Assembly (NCBI RefSeq): GCF_004614195.1
Contig: NZ_SPUM01000146.1
Location: forward strand, 1-64,000
Source: Massilia horti
GTDB taxonomy: Bacteria; Pseudomonadota; Gammaproteobacteria; Burkholderiales; Burkholderiaceae_D
Direction of reading: 5' to 3'
DNA: 64,000 bases
The notes under the pieces are model-generated. The model was not told the DNA's origin. It saw only the letters and a program-made list of their open reading frames with translations, and ran no database searches. Numbering within the stretch: position 1 is the first letter of the stretch; every line of letters begins with the position of its first letter. Both the position numbers and the translations under genes were made by a program. Positions 36,482 to 44,892 of the stretch are shown here, in pieces.

Positions 36482-37693
36482 TTAGTGGGTGGACGCGCCC
36501 TGCTCGTACCAGCGCTTGAGCAAGTCCCGCTCGTCGGCGGTTATCTGCGTAGCGTTGTTCAATGGCATGAGCTTGAGTACCACGGCTTGTTGGTACATCT
36601 GCTGGGCATGCTTCTGGATCGATTCGGGCGAGTCGAATGCAATGCCTTTGCTTGCCATTTGCGCCGAGTGGCAGAGCACGCAGCGTTGGTTGATCACCCC
36701 CCTGACCTGCTCGAAGCTGACCGCCTGCGGGGCGGCCGCGGCGGCGACGGAAGCTGCCGGTTGCGGCGCCGGCGCCATCCAGAACACCAGTGCGAGCAGG
36801 ACAGCGACGCCGGCGGCGGCATGGGTCCAGCTCACGCGCTTGCCCTGAACCATCGCCTTGTGGCGGGCGACGAAGCTGTGACGGATGAGTGCGCCGGCCA
36901 GCATCATGAGCACCAGTACCGCCCAGTTATGCTCGCCGGCATAGAGCCAGCCGTAGTGATTGGAAAGCATCGCAATCAGGACCGGCAGGGTGAAGTAGGT
37001 GTTGTGCACGCTGCGCTGCTTGCCGCGCCAGCCATAAATCGGGTCGACCGGACGGCCGGCCTTGAGCTGGGACACCACCTTGCGCTGGCCGGGAATGATC
37101 CAGACGAAGACGTTGGCGCTCATGGTGGTCGCGAGCATGGCGCCCACCAGCAGGAATGCGGCGCGGCCGGCAAACAGCTGGCACGCGATCCATGCCGCGG
37201 CAACGACCACGCCGGCCACGATGGCACCGACGATCATGTCGCCGTTCTTTTTGCGGCCGAAGGTGCGGCAGATGATGTCGTAGATGAACCAGAAAGCCAC
37301 CAGGAAACCCAGCGCGCACGAGATGGCAGCGCCGTTGGACCAGCTGTGGACGGACTTGTCTACGAGGAAGGTCCCGGCATTGAACAGGTACAGCACCGTG
37401 AACAGGCCAAAGCCGGAGAGCCAGGTGGCGTAGCTTTCCCAGTAAAACCAATGCAGGTTCTCGGGCATTTGCTTGGGCGCCACGAGATATTTTTGCGGGT
37501 GGTAAAAGCCGCCGCCGTGTACGGCCCACAGCTCACCGTCCACACCCTTGGCCTTCAGGTCCGGGTCAGTCGGTTTGGTCAGGCTGTTATCGAGAAAGAC
37601 GAAATAGAACGATGCCCCGATCCAGGCAATCGCTGTGATGACGTGGGTCCAGCGCAGCAGCAGGTTGACCCAGTCAAGCAGGTAAGTTTCCAT
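36482..37693 (-). CDS. puuD: Urate hydroxylase PuuD (membrane-bound, with C-terminal cytochrome c domain)
   Basis: Oxidises urate to 5-hydroxyisourate and passes electrons to the respiratory chain through its own cytochrome c. The 403-residue protein starts METYLLDWVNLLLRWTHVITAIAWIGASFYFVFLDNSL, the PuuD signature. It has about eight membrane segments up to residue 315, then a cytochrome c domain with CVLCH at about residues 342-346. This replaces the cofactor-free UricaseA/HpxO types. It is read leftward, ahead of the permease and porin genes. Confidence 0.95.
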   Translation of the reverse strand: METYLLDWVNLLLRWTHVITAIAWIGASFYFVFLDNSLTKPTDPDLKAKGVDGELWAVHGGGFYHPQKYLVAPKQMPENLHWFYWESYATWLSGFGLFTVLYLFNAGTFLVDKSVHSWSNGAAISCALGFLVAFWFIYDIICRTFGRKKNGDMIVGAIVAGVVVAAAWIACQLFAGRAAFLLVGAMLATTMSANVFVWIIPGQRKVVSQLKAGRPVDPIYGWRGKQRSVHNTYFTLPVLIAMLSNHYGWLYAGEHNWAVLVLMMLAGALIRHSFVARHKAMVQGKRVSWTHAAAGVAVLLALVFWMAPAPQPAASVAAAAAPQAVSFEQVRGVINQRCVLCHSAQMASKGIAFDSPESIQKHAQQMYQQAVVLKLMPLNNATQITADERDLLKRWYEQGASTH

Positions 37694-37905
37694 AGAGCCC
37701 CAAGCGAATAGAAAGTACGGCGTTACTGAACGCTGTACTGTCCCATCACCACAGCGGGCTCTGTGAAGGGCGAAATATCGCGACCATCAGCGACCAATCC
37801 CAGCGGTCAGCTGCCGATGTGCTCCGCGGCGACGCAGCTTAACTGTATACGATCCCCGAGCTCATGGGTACAAATTTTTGAGCTCGCCAGAAATCTGAAT
37901 TCCCG

Positions 37906-38262
37906 TCACGAACCGCGGTAGGTCGAGTAGGCCCACGGGCTGACGAGCAGCGGGACATGGTAGTGCCCGGCAGCGTCGGCGATGCCAAAATCGATGGGTA
38001 CTTCATCGATAAATGGCGGACTCGGCAAGGTAACTCCTCTTTCCTGGAAATACTTTGCCACAGAAAACACCAGCCTGTATCGTCCCGCAGACATGCCCGC
38101 CGCGTCAAGTAGCGGACCGCCATCCGTGCGGCCATCGGCATTCAGCGTGACCGTTTTGACAGTGGTGATGGTGTTGCCGTTGATCAGTTGTAACTGAACA
38201 CGCATGCCAGCGGCCGGGCATCCGTGCATGAGGTCGAGCACATGGGTGGAGAGGTGTCCCAT
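37906..38262 (-). CDS. uraH: 5-Hydroxyisourate hydrolase (transthyretin-like)
   Basis: Hydrolyses 5-hydroxyisourate to OHCU. The 118-residue protein starts [20 protein letters not shown] and ends with the family C-terminal signature [18 protein letters not shown]. The N-terminal His of LSTHVLD, the Arg in GRTDGG and the terminal YRGS are the known catalytic features. AGGAA precedes the ATG. It is divergent from the GntR gene, with palindromic operator-like sites between them, and 212 bases separate it from puuD. Confidence 0.95.
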   Translation of the reverse strand: MGHLSTHVLDLMHGCPAAGMRVQLQLINGNTITTVKTVTLNADGRTDGGPLLDAAGMSAGRYRLVFSVAKYFQERGVTLPSPPFIDEVPIDFGIADAAGHYHVPLLVSPWAYSTYRGS

Positions 38263-38307
38263 CGGGTTCCTTTCTTGAGTAGTTGATGTTCGGAAATCAG
38301 GTGGATT

Positions 38308-38351
38308 GCATACACTTTCTATTTTCTTTTTTTTGAAAAGTGTATACACTC
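38308..38351. promoter_or_regulatory. Putative GntR operator pair between uraH and gntR
   Basis: GTGTATACAC at 38340-38349 is a perfect palindrome. A second site TGCATACACTTTC (38308-38320) is the mirror of GAAAAGTGTAT (38335-38345), so the two face each other across an AT-rich spacer about 15 bases long. FCD-type GntR regulators typically bind TGTATACA-like palindromes. The location between the divergent uraH and regulator genes fits autoregulated control of both transcripts. Confidence 0.65.
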
Positions 38352-38391
38352 TGAAGCCAGTGTCAATCGAATTATTGATTCGCCGCCATAT

Positions 38392-39144
38392 ATGCCACGC
38401 AACCCCTCGCCCCTGAAAATCGTGTCTCCCAAGCCCGAACCGAGCGACTCGCTCGGTGCCGGCGTCTTGCCCGGCGATGCGTCCGCACCCCAGGGGGCGA
38501 CGCAGCGCATCGTCGATTCCATTACCAATGCCATCGCGGAACGCCGGCTGATGCCGGGCACCAAGCTGTCGGAGCAAAAGATCGGCGATATCTTCAAGGT
38601 GTCGCGGACCGTGGTCCGGCAAGCGTTCAACCAGCTCAGCCGTGATCGGCTGGTGGTGCTGGAGCCGGCGCGCGGCGCGTTTGTCGCCACGCCGACGGTC
38701 GAGGAGGCCAGGGACGTGTTCGAAGCGCGCGGCATCCTGGAAGCGGCGGTGACCAAGCGCTTGTGCGCGGTGATCACCGACGAGCAGATCAAGCAGTTGC
38801 GCGAGCATCTGGAACTGGAGCGGGCCGCGGTGGCCAATGCCGAAGTCCATGGCCGCACCCGCTTGCTGGCCGATTTCCACCTCGTCCTGGCGCGAATGCT
38901 GGGCAATCAGGTGCTGGTTCAGATGTTGAGCGAATTGCTGACGCGTTCATCGTTGATTGCGCTGATGCACCAGTCCTCGCATTCCGCCGAGGTGTCGCAC
39001 AGCGAACATCTGGCCATCGTCGATGCATTCGAAAAGCGCGACGTGAAGGCGGCGCTGCGCCTGTTAAGCAAACACCTCGACAACGTCCAGCAAAACCTTC
39101 GGCTGGATCCGCAGCGCGTCGACCTGGCCGATATTCTCAAATAG
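38392..39144 (+). CDS. GntR-family (FCD) transcriptional regulator of the purine/allantoin genes
   Basis: A 250-residue regulator. The winged helix lies at about residues 38-105 ([61 protein letters not shown]). The FCD ligand domain spans about 108-240 and contains [24 protein letters not shown] and [12 protein letters not shown], with the metal- or ligand-binding Asp and His residues. It is the first gene of the rightward operon with puuE eight bases downstream, so it probably responds to a ureide or urate intermediate. Confidence 0.88.
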   Translation: MPRNPSPLKIVSPKPEPSDSLGAGVLPGDASAPQGATQRIVDSITNAIAERRLMPGTKLSEQKIGDIFKVSRTVVRQAFNQLSRDRLVVLEPARGAFVATPTVEEARDVFEARGILEAAVTKRLCAVITDEQIKQLREHLELERAAVANAEVHGRTRLLADFHLVLARMLGNQVLVQMLSELLTRSSLIALMHQSSHSAEVSHSEHLAIVDAFEKRDVKAALRLLSKHLDNVQQNLRLDPQRVDLADILK

Positions 39145-39152
39145 GAATCACC

Positions 39153-40097
39153 ATGAACCAAGCCTATCCACGGGACTTAGCTGGCTACGGCCGTAACAAG
39201 CCGCATGCCAATTGGCCAGGGCGCGCCCGCGTCGCGGTGCAATTCGTCCTCAATTTCGAAGAGGGCGGAGAGAACAGCGTATTGCACGGCGATGCCGGCA
39301 GTGAGCAGTTTCTTTCCGAGATGTTCAATCCGGCCGCCTTCCCGGCGCGGCACCTCTCCATGGAAGGCATTTACGAATACGGCTCGCGCGTCGGCGTCTG
39401 GCGCATCTTGCGCGAGTTCGAAAAGCGCGGCCTGCCGTTGACCGTCTTTGGCGTGGGCATGGCGCTGGCGCGCTGCCCCGACGTCACCGCTGCCTTCAAA
39501 GAACTCGGCCACGAAATCGCCTGCCACGGCTGGCGCTGGATCAGCTACCAGAACGTGGATGAAGCGACCGAACGGGAACATATGGCGCTCGGCATGCAAG
39601 CCATCGAGCGTTTGATTGGCGAGCGGCCCCTGGGCTGGTACACCGGCCGCGACAGCCCCAACACGCGCCGCCTGGTGGCCGATTTCGGCGGCTTTGAATA
39701 CGACAGCGATTACTACGGCGACGACTTGCCGTTCTGGCTGCGCGTGCGCAAAACGGATGGCGCCCAGGTCCCGCATCTGGTGGTGCCCTACACGCTGGAC
39801 TGCAACGACATGCGCTTCGCTCTGCCGCAAGGCTATTCGCACGGCGACGAGTTCTTCGAGTACTTGCGCGACGCCTTTGACGTGCACTACCAGGAAGGCG
39901 ACGAGTCTCCCACGATGATGAGCATCGGCATGCACTGCCGGTTGCTCGGCCGGCCGGGACGGTTGAGGGCGCTGCAACGCTTCCTCGATTACATCGAAAA
40001 GCACGACCGCGTCTGGGTCACGCGGCGCATCGACATCGCGCGCCATTGGAAGAGCGCGCACCCCTTCAACCCGGACAGCGCATTTGCATGGGAGTGA
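39153..40097 (+). CDS. puuE: Allantoinase PuuE (polysaccharide deacetylase-type)
   Basis: Hydrolyses allantoin to allantoate. The 314-residue protein starts MNQAYPRDLAGYGRNKPHANWPGRARVAVQFVLNFEEGGENSVLHGDAGSE, the PuuE hallmark, and contains the NodB-fold elements ACHGWRWISY and PLGWYTGRDSPNTRRLV. It belongs to the metal-independent allantoinase class, unrelated to AllB. The stop lies two bases before the next ATG. Confidence 0.95.
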   Translation: MNQAYPRDLAGYGRNKPHANWPGRARVAVQFVLNFEEGGENSVLHGDAGSEQFLSEMFNPAAFPARHLSMEGIYEYGSRVGVWRILREFEKRGLPLTVFGVGMALARCPDVTAAFKELGHEIACHGWRWISYQNVDEATEREHMALGMQAIERLIGERPLGWYTGRDSPNTRRLVADFGGFEYDSDYYGDDLPFWLRVRKTDGAQVPHLVVPYTLDCNDMRFALPQGYSHGDEFFEYLRDAFDVHYQEGDESPTMMSIGMHCRLLGRPGRLRALQRFLDYIEKHDRVWVTRRIDIARHWKSAHPFNPDSAFAWE

Positions 40098-40099
40098 AC

Positions 40100-41875
40100 A
40101 TGTTGACGCTTGAACTTCTGAACGCCGCGAACCAGGCGGACTTTACCGCCCTGCTCGATGGCGTCTACGAGCACTCGCCATGGATTGCCGGGCAGGCCTG
40201 GAGCCAGCGGCCGTTCAAAAGCCTGGCACAGCTCAAACTGGCATTGGCCGAGGTCGTCCGTACGGCGCCGCAGGAGGCCCAGCTCGGATTGATCCGCGCC
40301 CACCCGGAATTGGCCGGCAAGGCGATGGTGGCCAAGTCGCTGACCGCGGAATCGACCAACGAACAAAGCAAGGCCGGGCTGACGAACTGCACGCCGACGG
40401 AGTTCGAGACCATCCAGCGGCTTAACGCGGCCTACAACGCCAAGTTCGGCTTTCCTTTTATTCTCGCCGTGCGCGGCCCGCGCGGCCTGGGACTGACCAA
40501 AAGCGAAATCATCGCCACTTTCGAACGTCGCTTGGGCAACCAGCCCGACTTCGAATTTGCCGAGTCCCTGCGCAACATTCACCGCATTGCCGAAATCCGG
40601 CTCAACGACAAGTTTGGACATGAGCCGACGCTTGGCAACGCAGTTTGGGATTGGGCCGAGGAACTGGCCGTCGACAGCGACCCCGGCTACTTTGAGCGGG
40701 GCGAACTGTGCGTAACCTACCTGACCGACGCGCACCAATCCTGCGCCAAGCGCCTGGCCGGCTGGATGGCGGACGACTGCGGCTTTGACGAGGTGCAGAT
40801 CGACGCCGTGGGCAATGTGGTTGGCATCTATCACGGCACCGACAGGCAGGCCAAACGTCTGCTGACCGGCTCGCACTACGACACGGTGCGCAACGGCGGC
40901 AAATACGACGGCCGACTGGGCATCCTCGTGCCGATGGCGTGCGTGCGCGAACTGCACAAGCAGGGCCGCCGCCTGCCATATGGCATCGAGGTGGTTGGGT
41001 TTTCAGAAGAGGAGGGCCAGCGTTACAAGGCGGTGTTCCTCGGATCGGGCGCGCTCACCGGGCAGTTCAATGCCCAGTGGCTGGACCAGGCCGATGCCGA
41101 CGGCGTGACGATGCGCGAGGCGATGGCCCAGGCCGGCCTTGATATCAACGAACTAGCCAAAATCAAACGCGACCCCGCCCGTTACCTCGGTTTCGTGGAA
41201 ACGCACATTGAGCAGGGCCCGGTGCTCAATGCACTGGACTTGCCGCTGGGCGTCGTCACCTCGATCAATGGCAGCGTTCGCTACCTCGGCGAGATCGTCG
41301 GCATGGCCAGCCATGCAGGCACCACGCCTATGGGAATGCGGCGAGACGCCGCCGCCGCAGCCGCCGAACTGACGCTCCATGTCGAAAGGCGCGCCGCCGC
41401 TGTGCCTGACCTGGTCGCCACGGTGGGCATGCTGGAAGTGCCCAATGGATCGATCAACGTGGTGCCCGGGCGCTGCCGGTTCAGCCTCGACGTGCGCGCC
41501 ACGACCAATGAAGTGCGAGACGCCTGCGCACAGGACATTCAAGCCGAACTGCGCGCAATCTGCGACCGCCGCGGCCTGCACTTTACGCTTGAAGAGACGA
41601 TGCGCGCCGCCGCCGCGCCCAGCGCCCCGGCCTGGCAGCAACGCTGGGAGCATGCGGTGCAAGCGCTTGGATTACCCGTCTTCCGCCTGCCCAGTGGCGC
41701 TGGGCACGACGCCATGATGCTGCACCAGGTGATGCCCCAGGCAATGTTGTTCCTGCGCGGGCTGAACGCCGGCATCAGCCATAACCCGCTGGAGGCCATC
41801 ACCAACGACGACACCGAACTGTGCGTGCGCGCCTTCCAGAATCTCCTTGATCAACTTGCCTCGGATTTGACATGA
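40100..41875 (+). CDS. uraD: Fusion of OHCU decarboxylase (UraD) and allantoate amidohydrolase-type M20 hydrolase
   Basis: A 591-residue bifunctional protein. Residues 1-170 are UraD (AHPELAGK with catalytic His68; the TAESTNEQSKAGL loop at 82-94; FGFPFILAVRG), which decarboxylates OHCU to S-allantoin. After a short linker, residues 185-591 are an M20 allantoate/ureidopropionase-type amidohydrolase with the dimetal ligands GSHYDTVRNGGKYDGRLG, FSEEEGQRY, THIEQGP and GISHNPLE, plus SGAGHDAM. GGAG lies six bases before the ATG. The stop overlaps the next start (ATGA). The two activities act on either side of PuuE. Confidence 0.93.
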   Translation: MLTLELLNAANQADFTALLDGVYEHSPWIAGQAWSQRPFKSLAQLKLALAEVVRTAPQEAQLGLIRAHPELAGKAMVAKSLTAESTNEQSKAGLTNCTPTEFETIQRLNAAYNAKFGFPFILAVRGPRGLGLTKSEIIATFERRLGNQPDFEFAESLRNIHRIAEIRLNDKFGHEPTLGNAVWDWAEELAVDSDPGYFERGELCVTYLTDAHQSCAKRLAGWMADDCGFDEVQIDAVGNVVGIYHGTDRQAKRLLTGSHYDTVRNGGKYDGRLGILVPMACVRELHKQGRRLPYGIEVVGFSEEEGQRYKAVFLGSGALTGQFNAQWLDQADADGVTMREAMAQAGLDINELAKIKRDPARYLGFVETHIEQGPVLNALDLPLGVVTSINGSVRYLGEIVGMASHAGTTPMGMRRDAAAAAAELTLHVERRAAAVPDLVATVGMLEVPNGSINVVPGRCRFSLDVRATTNEVRDACAQDIQAELRAICDRRGLHFTLEETMRAAAAPSAPAWQQRWEHAVQALGLPVFRLPSGAGHDAMMLHQVMPQAMLFLRGLNAGISHNPLEAITNDDTELCVRAFQNLLDQLASDLT

Positions 41876-43101
41876 CTACTTCCCCCTACGATACCCTCGA
41901 CGCCTGGGTCGACGCCCATTTTGACGAGGAGGTGCGCTTCCTGCAGGAACTGGTGCGCGTCCCGACCGACACGCCGCCGGGCAACAACGCGCCGCACGCA
42001 GATCGCACCGCGGCACTGCTGCAGGATTTCGGCTTCGAAGCTGAAAAACACGCCGTTCCGGCGCAAGTGGTCCAGGACGCCGGCCTGCAAACCATCACCA
42101 ACTTGATCGTGCGCCGCAAGTACGGAGAGGGCAAGACCATCGCCCTCAACGCCCACGGCGACGTGGTGCCTCCCGGCGAAGGCTGGACCCACGCGCCCTA
42201 CGGTGGCGAAGTGGTCGACGGCAAGCTGTACGGCAGGGCCGCCGCGGTCAGCAAATGCGACTTCGCGACCTTCACCTTCGCCACTCGAGCGATCGAAGCG
42301 TTGAAGACGCCGCTCAAGGGCAGCGTGGAACTGTATTTCACCTACGACGAAGAATTCGGTGGCGAGCTCGGCCCGGGCTGGTTGCTCGAGCAGGAACTGG
42401 TCAAGCCGGACCTGTTGATCGCGGCAGGTTTCAGCTATCAAGTGGTGACTGCACACAACGGCTGCCTGCAGATGGAAGTGACGGTGCACGGCAAGATGGG
42501 CCACGCGGCCGTGCCGGAAACCGGTGTCGATGCCTTGCAGGCGGCAACGCGGATCCTGAACGTGCTGTATCACCAGAATACGCTCTACAAGCAGATCAAG
42601 AGCCAGGTCAAGGGCATCAACCACCCCTACCTCAACGTCGGGCTGATCCAGGGCGGCACCAACACCAACGTGGTGCCGGGCAAGGTCGTGCTCAAGCTCG
42701 ACCGCCGCATGATCCCCGAGGAAAACCCGGTTGAGGTCGAAGCGGCGCTGCATCGCCTTATCCACCAGGCGGTGGCTGACTGCCAGGGCATCACGGTGGA
42801 GGTCAAGCGCATGCTGATGGCAAATGCGCTCAAGCCGCTGCCTGGCAATCAGCCTCTGGTTGACGCGCTGTCGCAACATGCCAGCACGGTTTTCGGCGAA
42901 TCGATCGAGGCTGCCGGCACGCCGTTGTACACGGACGCGCGTCTGTTCGGCGAACGCGGCGTTCCCGCGGTGCTGTATGGTTGCGGGCCGCGTACGGTTT
43001 CGGAGAGCAACGCCAAGCGTGCCGACGAACACATCTCGCTGGAAGATTTGCGCCGAGCCACCAAGGTGGTGGCACGTACGCTGTTTGATTTGCTCGATTG
43101 A
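41872..43101 (+). CDS. M20-family metallohydrolase, possibly acting on ureidoglycolate or a related ureide
   Basis: A 409-residue M20 (ArgE/DapE-like) hydrolase. Metal-ligand segments are NAHGDVVPPGEGW, TYDEEFGGELGPGW and the C-terminal ADEHISLEDL. The usual GRGxxDxKG motif reads GRAAAVSKCDF, so the bridging Asp is displaced. Its ATG overlaps the fusion gene's stop by four bases. The pathway as encoded here still lacks a ureidoglycolate-cleaving enzyme. The M20 family includes ureidoglycolate amidohydrolase, so this gene is the natural candidate, but that role is inferred from context only. Confidence 0.8.
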   Translation: MTTSPYDTLDAWVDAHFDEEVRFLQELVRVPTDTPPGNNAPHADRTAALLQDFGFEAEKHAVPAQVVQDAGLQTITNLIVRRKYGEGKTIALNAHGDVVPPGEGWTHAPYGGEVVDGKLYGRAAAVSKCDFATFTFATRAIEALKTPLKGSVELYFTYDEEFGGELGPGWLLEQELVKPDLLIAAGFSYQVVTAHNGCLQMEVTVHGKMGHAAVPETGVDALQAATRILNVLYHQNTLYKQIKSQVKGINHPYLNVGLIQGGTNTNVVPGKVVLKLDRRMIPEENPVEVEAALHRLIHQAVADCQGITVEVKRMLMANALKPLPGNQPLVDALSQHASTVFGESIEAAGTPLYTDARLFGERGVPAVLYGCGPRTVSESNAKRADEHISLEDLRRATKVVARTLFDLLD

Positions 43102-43108
43102 GCATGAG

Positions 43109-43132
43109 AGCCGGCGCCTGACAGCGCCGGCT
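43109..43132. terminator. Hairpin after the M20 gene (possible terminator)
   Basis: AGCCGGCGC and GCGCCGGCT form a perfect nine-base stem with a six-base loop, eight bases after the stop codon. There is no T-run, so it may be a Rho-dependent stop or an RNA-end stabiliser. Confidence 0.5.
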
Positions 43133-43147
43133 GCGTCAAGCTAAGGC

Positions 43148-43252
43148 GTAGGGTGCGCACCTGTGCGCACGTGGTCACCGCATACTGACTTGCGGCTGCT
43201 GCTTCGCTACGCTGCTTGCGCGAACCGCGTGCGCACGGGGTGCGCACCCTAC
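43148..43252. repeat. GTAGGGTGCGCAC element, copy 1 (MITE/REP-like)
   Basis: A 105-base element with imperfect terminal inverted repeats (GTAGGGTGCGCACC ... GGTGCGCACCCTAC). The same element occurs at 60836-60942 in the opposite orientation with a few substitutions. It ends on the first base of the pyk stop codon. It carries no ORF. Confidence 0.8.
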
Positions 43253-44676
43253 TAATCGCGTTGCGGCACCCGAACCACGTGCAGCAGATTCGTGCTGCCT
43301 GGCTGCCCGGACGGAAAGCCTGCAATCACCACCACCTCGTCACCCGGCGCCGCAAGCTGGCAACGCACCGCAGCCTGGGCAGCATCCGCCACCATCTCAT
43401 TGAGCGTCTTGGCTTCCTCGAAGCGCACCGGATGTACGCCCCACACCAGCGCCAGCCTGCGCGCAATCTCATTATGTGGCGTGAGCGCCAGGATAGGCGT
43501 AACTGGACGCTCACGGCTGGCACGAAGGCAGCTCGATCCACTAACCGTGTAGGCAACCGTCGCCGCCGGCGCCAACAGGCCGGCAACGCGCCGCAGTGCG
43601 CAGCAGATCGCATCGGACGTCGTCGCTTCGGCCGGCGTGTGGCTTGCATCCAAGCCGGTGCGCCATGCCGGGTCCTGTTCGACTTCCTTGATGATATTGT
43701 CCATGATCGCGACGGACTCGACAGGGTATTGGCCCGATGCCGACTCGGCCGACAGCATCACCGCGTCCGCCCCCTCGTAGATCGCCGTGGCAACATCGGA
43801 CACTTCGGCCCGGGTCGGCACGGGCGCGGTGATCATCGACTCGAGCATCTGCGTGGCCACCACGACCGGACGCCCAGCCCGGCGCGCCGCGTGGACGATC
43901 CTCCGCTGCAAAATCGGCACCTGCTGCGGCGGAAGCTCGACGCCAAGATCGCCGCGTGCCACCATGATCCCGTCGGCCACCGCGACAATCTCTTCCAGGC
44001 AAGCGATTGCGGCAGGCTTTTCCAGCTTGGCCATGATCCAGGCCTGGTCGCCTACCAGTTCGCGCGCCTCGATGATGTCTTGCGGTCGCTGCACGAACGA
44101 CAGCGCGACCCAGTCCACCCCAAGGCTCAAACCGAAGGCGAGGTCGGCGCGATCCTTTTCCGTCAGCGGCGAGATCGGCAGCACCACGCCGGGCACGTTG
44201 ACGCCCTTGCGGTCCGACAGCACTCCGCCCACCAACACGGTGGTTTCGGCATGATCCGGGCCGCATGCGTCCACGCGCAGGCGCAGCTTGCCATCGTCGA
44301 GCAGCAGTTCCGTGCCGATTTCGAGCGCGGCAAAGATTTCGGGATGCGGCAGGTTGGCGCGTTGGCCATCACCTTCTGCAGGATCAAGGTCGAGACGGAA
44401 ATGGCTGCCCGCCCCGAGAGTAATCTTGCCACCGGCCATGCGTCCGACGCGCAGCTTCGGCCCCTGCAAGTCCATCAGCACGCCGACCGGCCGGCCGATT
44501 TCACGCTCGACCTCACGGATCATGCGATACCGCTGCGCATGATCGGCATGGCTTCCGTGGCTGAAATTAAGACGGAACACATCGGCGCCGGCCTGGACCA
44601 GCGCATGGATGCGTTCGAAACTGGAACTGGATGGGCCAAGTGTGGCGAGAATGCGCGAACGGCGGTTGCGTATCAT
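43252..44676 (-). CDS. pyk: Pyruvate kinase
   Basis: Converts phosphoenolpyruvate and ADP to pyruvate and ATP. The 474-residue protein begins MIRNRRSRILATLGPSSSSFERIHALVQAGADVFRLNFSHGSH and contains MDLQGPKLRVG, the catalytic/metal motif IMAKLEKPAAIACLEEI, MVARGDLGVELPPQQVPILQ, and ATQMLESMI followed by TRAEVSDVATAI. It is the last gene of the leftward gcl-hyi-glxR-(ttuD)-pyk operon, an arrangement known from other proteobacteria where it completes the route from glycerate to pyruvate. Confidence 0.95.
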   Translation of the reverse strand: MIRNRRSRILATLGPSSSSFERIHALVQAGADVFRLNFSHGSHADHAQRYRMIREVEREIGRPVGVLMDLQGPKLRVGRMAGGKITLGAGSHFRLDLDPAEGDGQRANLPHPEIFAALEIGTELLLDDGKLRLRVDACGPDHAETTVLVGGVLSDRKGVNVPGVVLPISPLTEKDRADLAFGLSLGVDWVALSFVQRPQDIIEARELVGDQAWIMAKLEKPAAIACLEEIVAVADGIMVARGDLGVELPPQQVPILQRRIVHAARRAGRPVVVATQMLESMITAPVPTRAEVSDVATAIYEGADAVMLSAESASGQYPVESVAIMDNIIKEVEQDPAWRTGLDASHTPAEATTSDAICCALRRVAGLLAPAATVAYTVSGSSCLRASRERPVTPILALTPHNEIARRLALVWGVHPVRFEEAKTLNEMVADAAQAAVRCQLAAPGDEVVVIAGFPSGQPGSTNLLHVVRVPQRD

Positions 44677-44700
44677 GAATTTTCCTAAGATGTGGTGATA

Positions 44701-44833
44701 CTAGAGCAGAAGGATAGCCCGGAAGTCATTCACGTTGGTCAATTTTGTACCAGTCACGAATGAGCCGCCCAGCGCCCCAGAACGCAACGCGGCGCTACCG
44801 GCTGGCCATGCCGGTGCGCCGCGTGATGTTCAT
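44701..44833 (-). pseudogene. ttuD: Deletion scar of glycerate kinase/hydroxypyruvate reductase (ttuD)
   Basis: Between glxR and pyk a ribosome-binding site (AAAGGAAA) and an ATG at 44833 start a frame (MNITRRTGMASR) that stops after 12 codons. In the next frame the sequence runs to 44701 as GSAALRSGALGGSF, then VTGTKLTNVNDFRAILLL. TG-x-x-LTNVNDFRAIL is the conserved C terminus of TtuD/MOFRL glycerate kinases. So the first few and last roughly 25-30 codons remain and about 400 codons are gone. The operon elsewhere carries ttuD in exactly this position. Confidence 0.75.
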
Positions 44834-44892
44834 TGAGTTTCCTTTTCGCATCGGCACCCGCCAGGGCCGGCGATGCCGATTGCGAGCAGGGG

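Noticed and set aside
37694-37905. A gene between puuD and uraH
   Set aside because: No frame with a ribosome-binding site or recognisable product was found. It is treated as a promoter/leader region.
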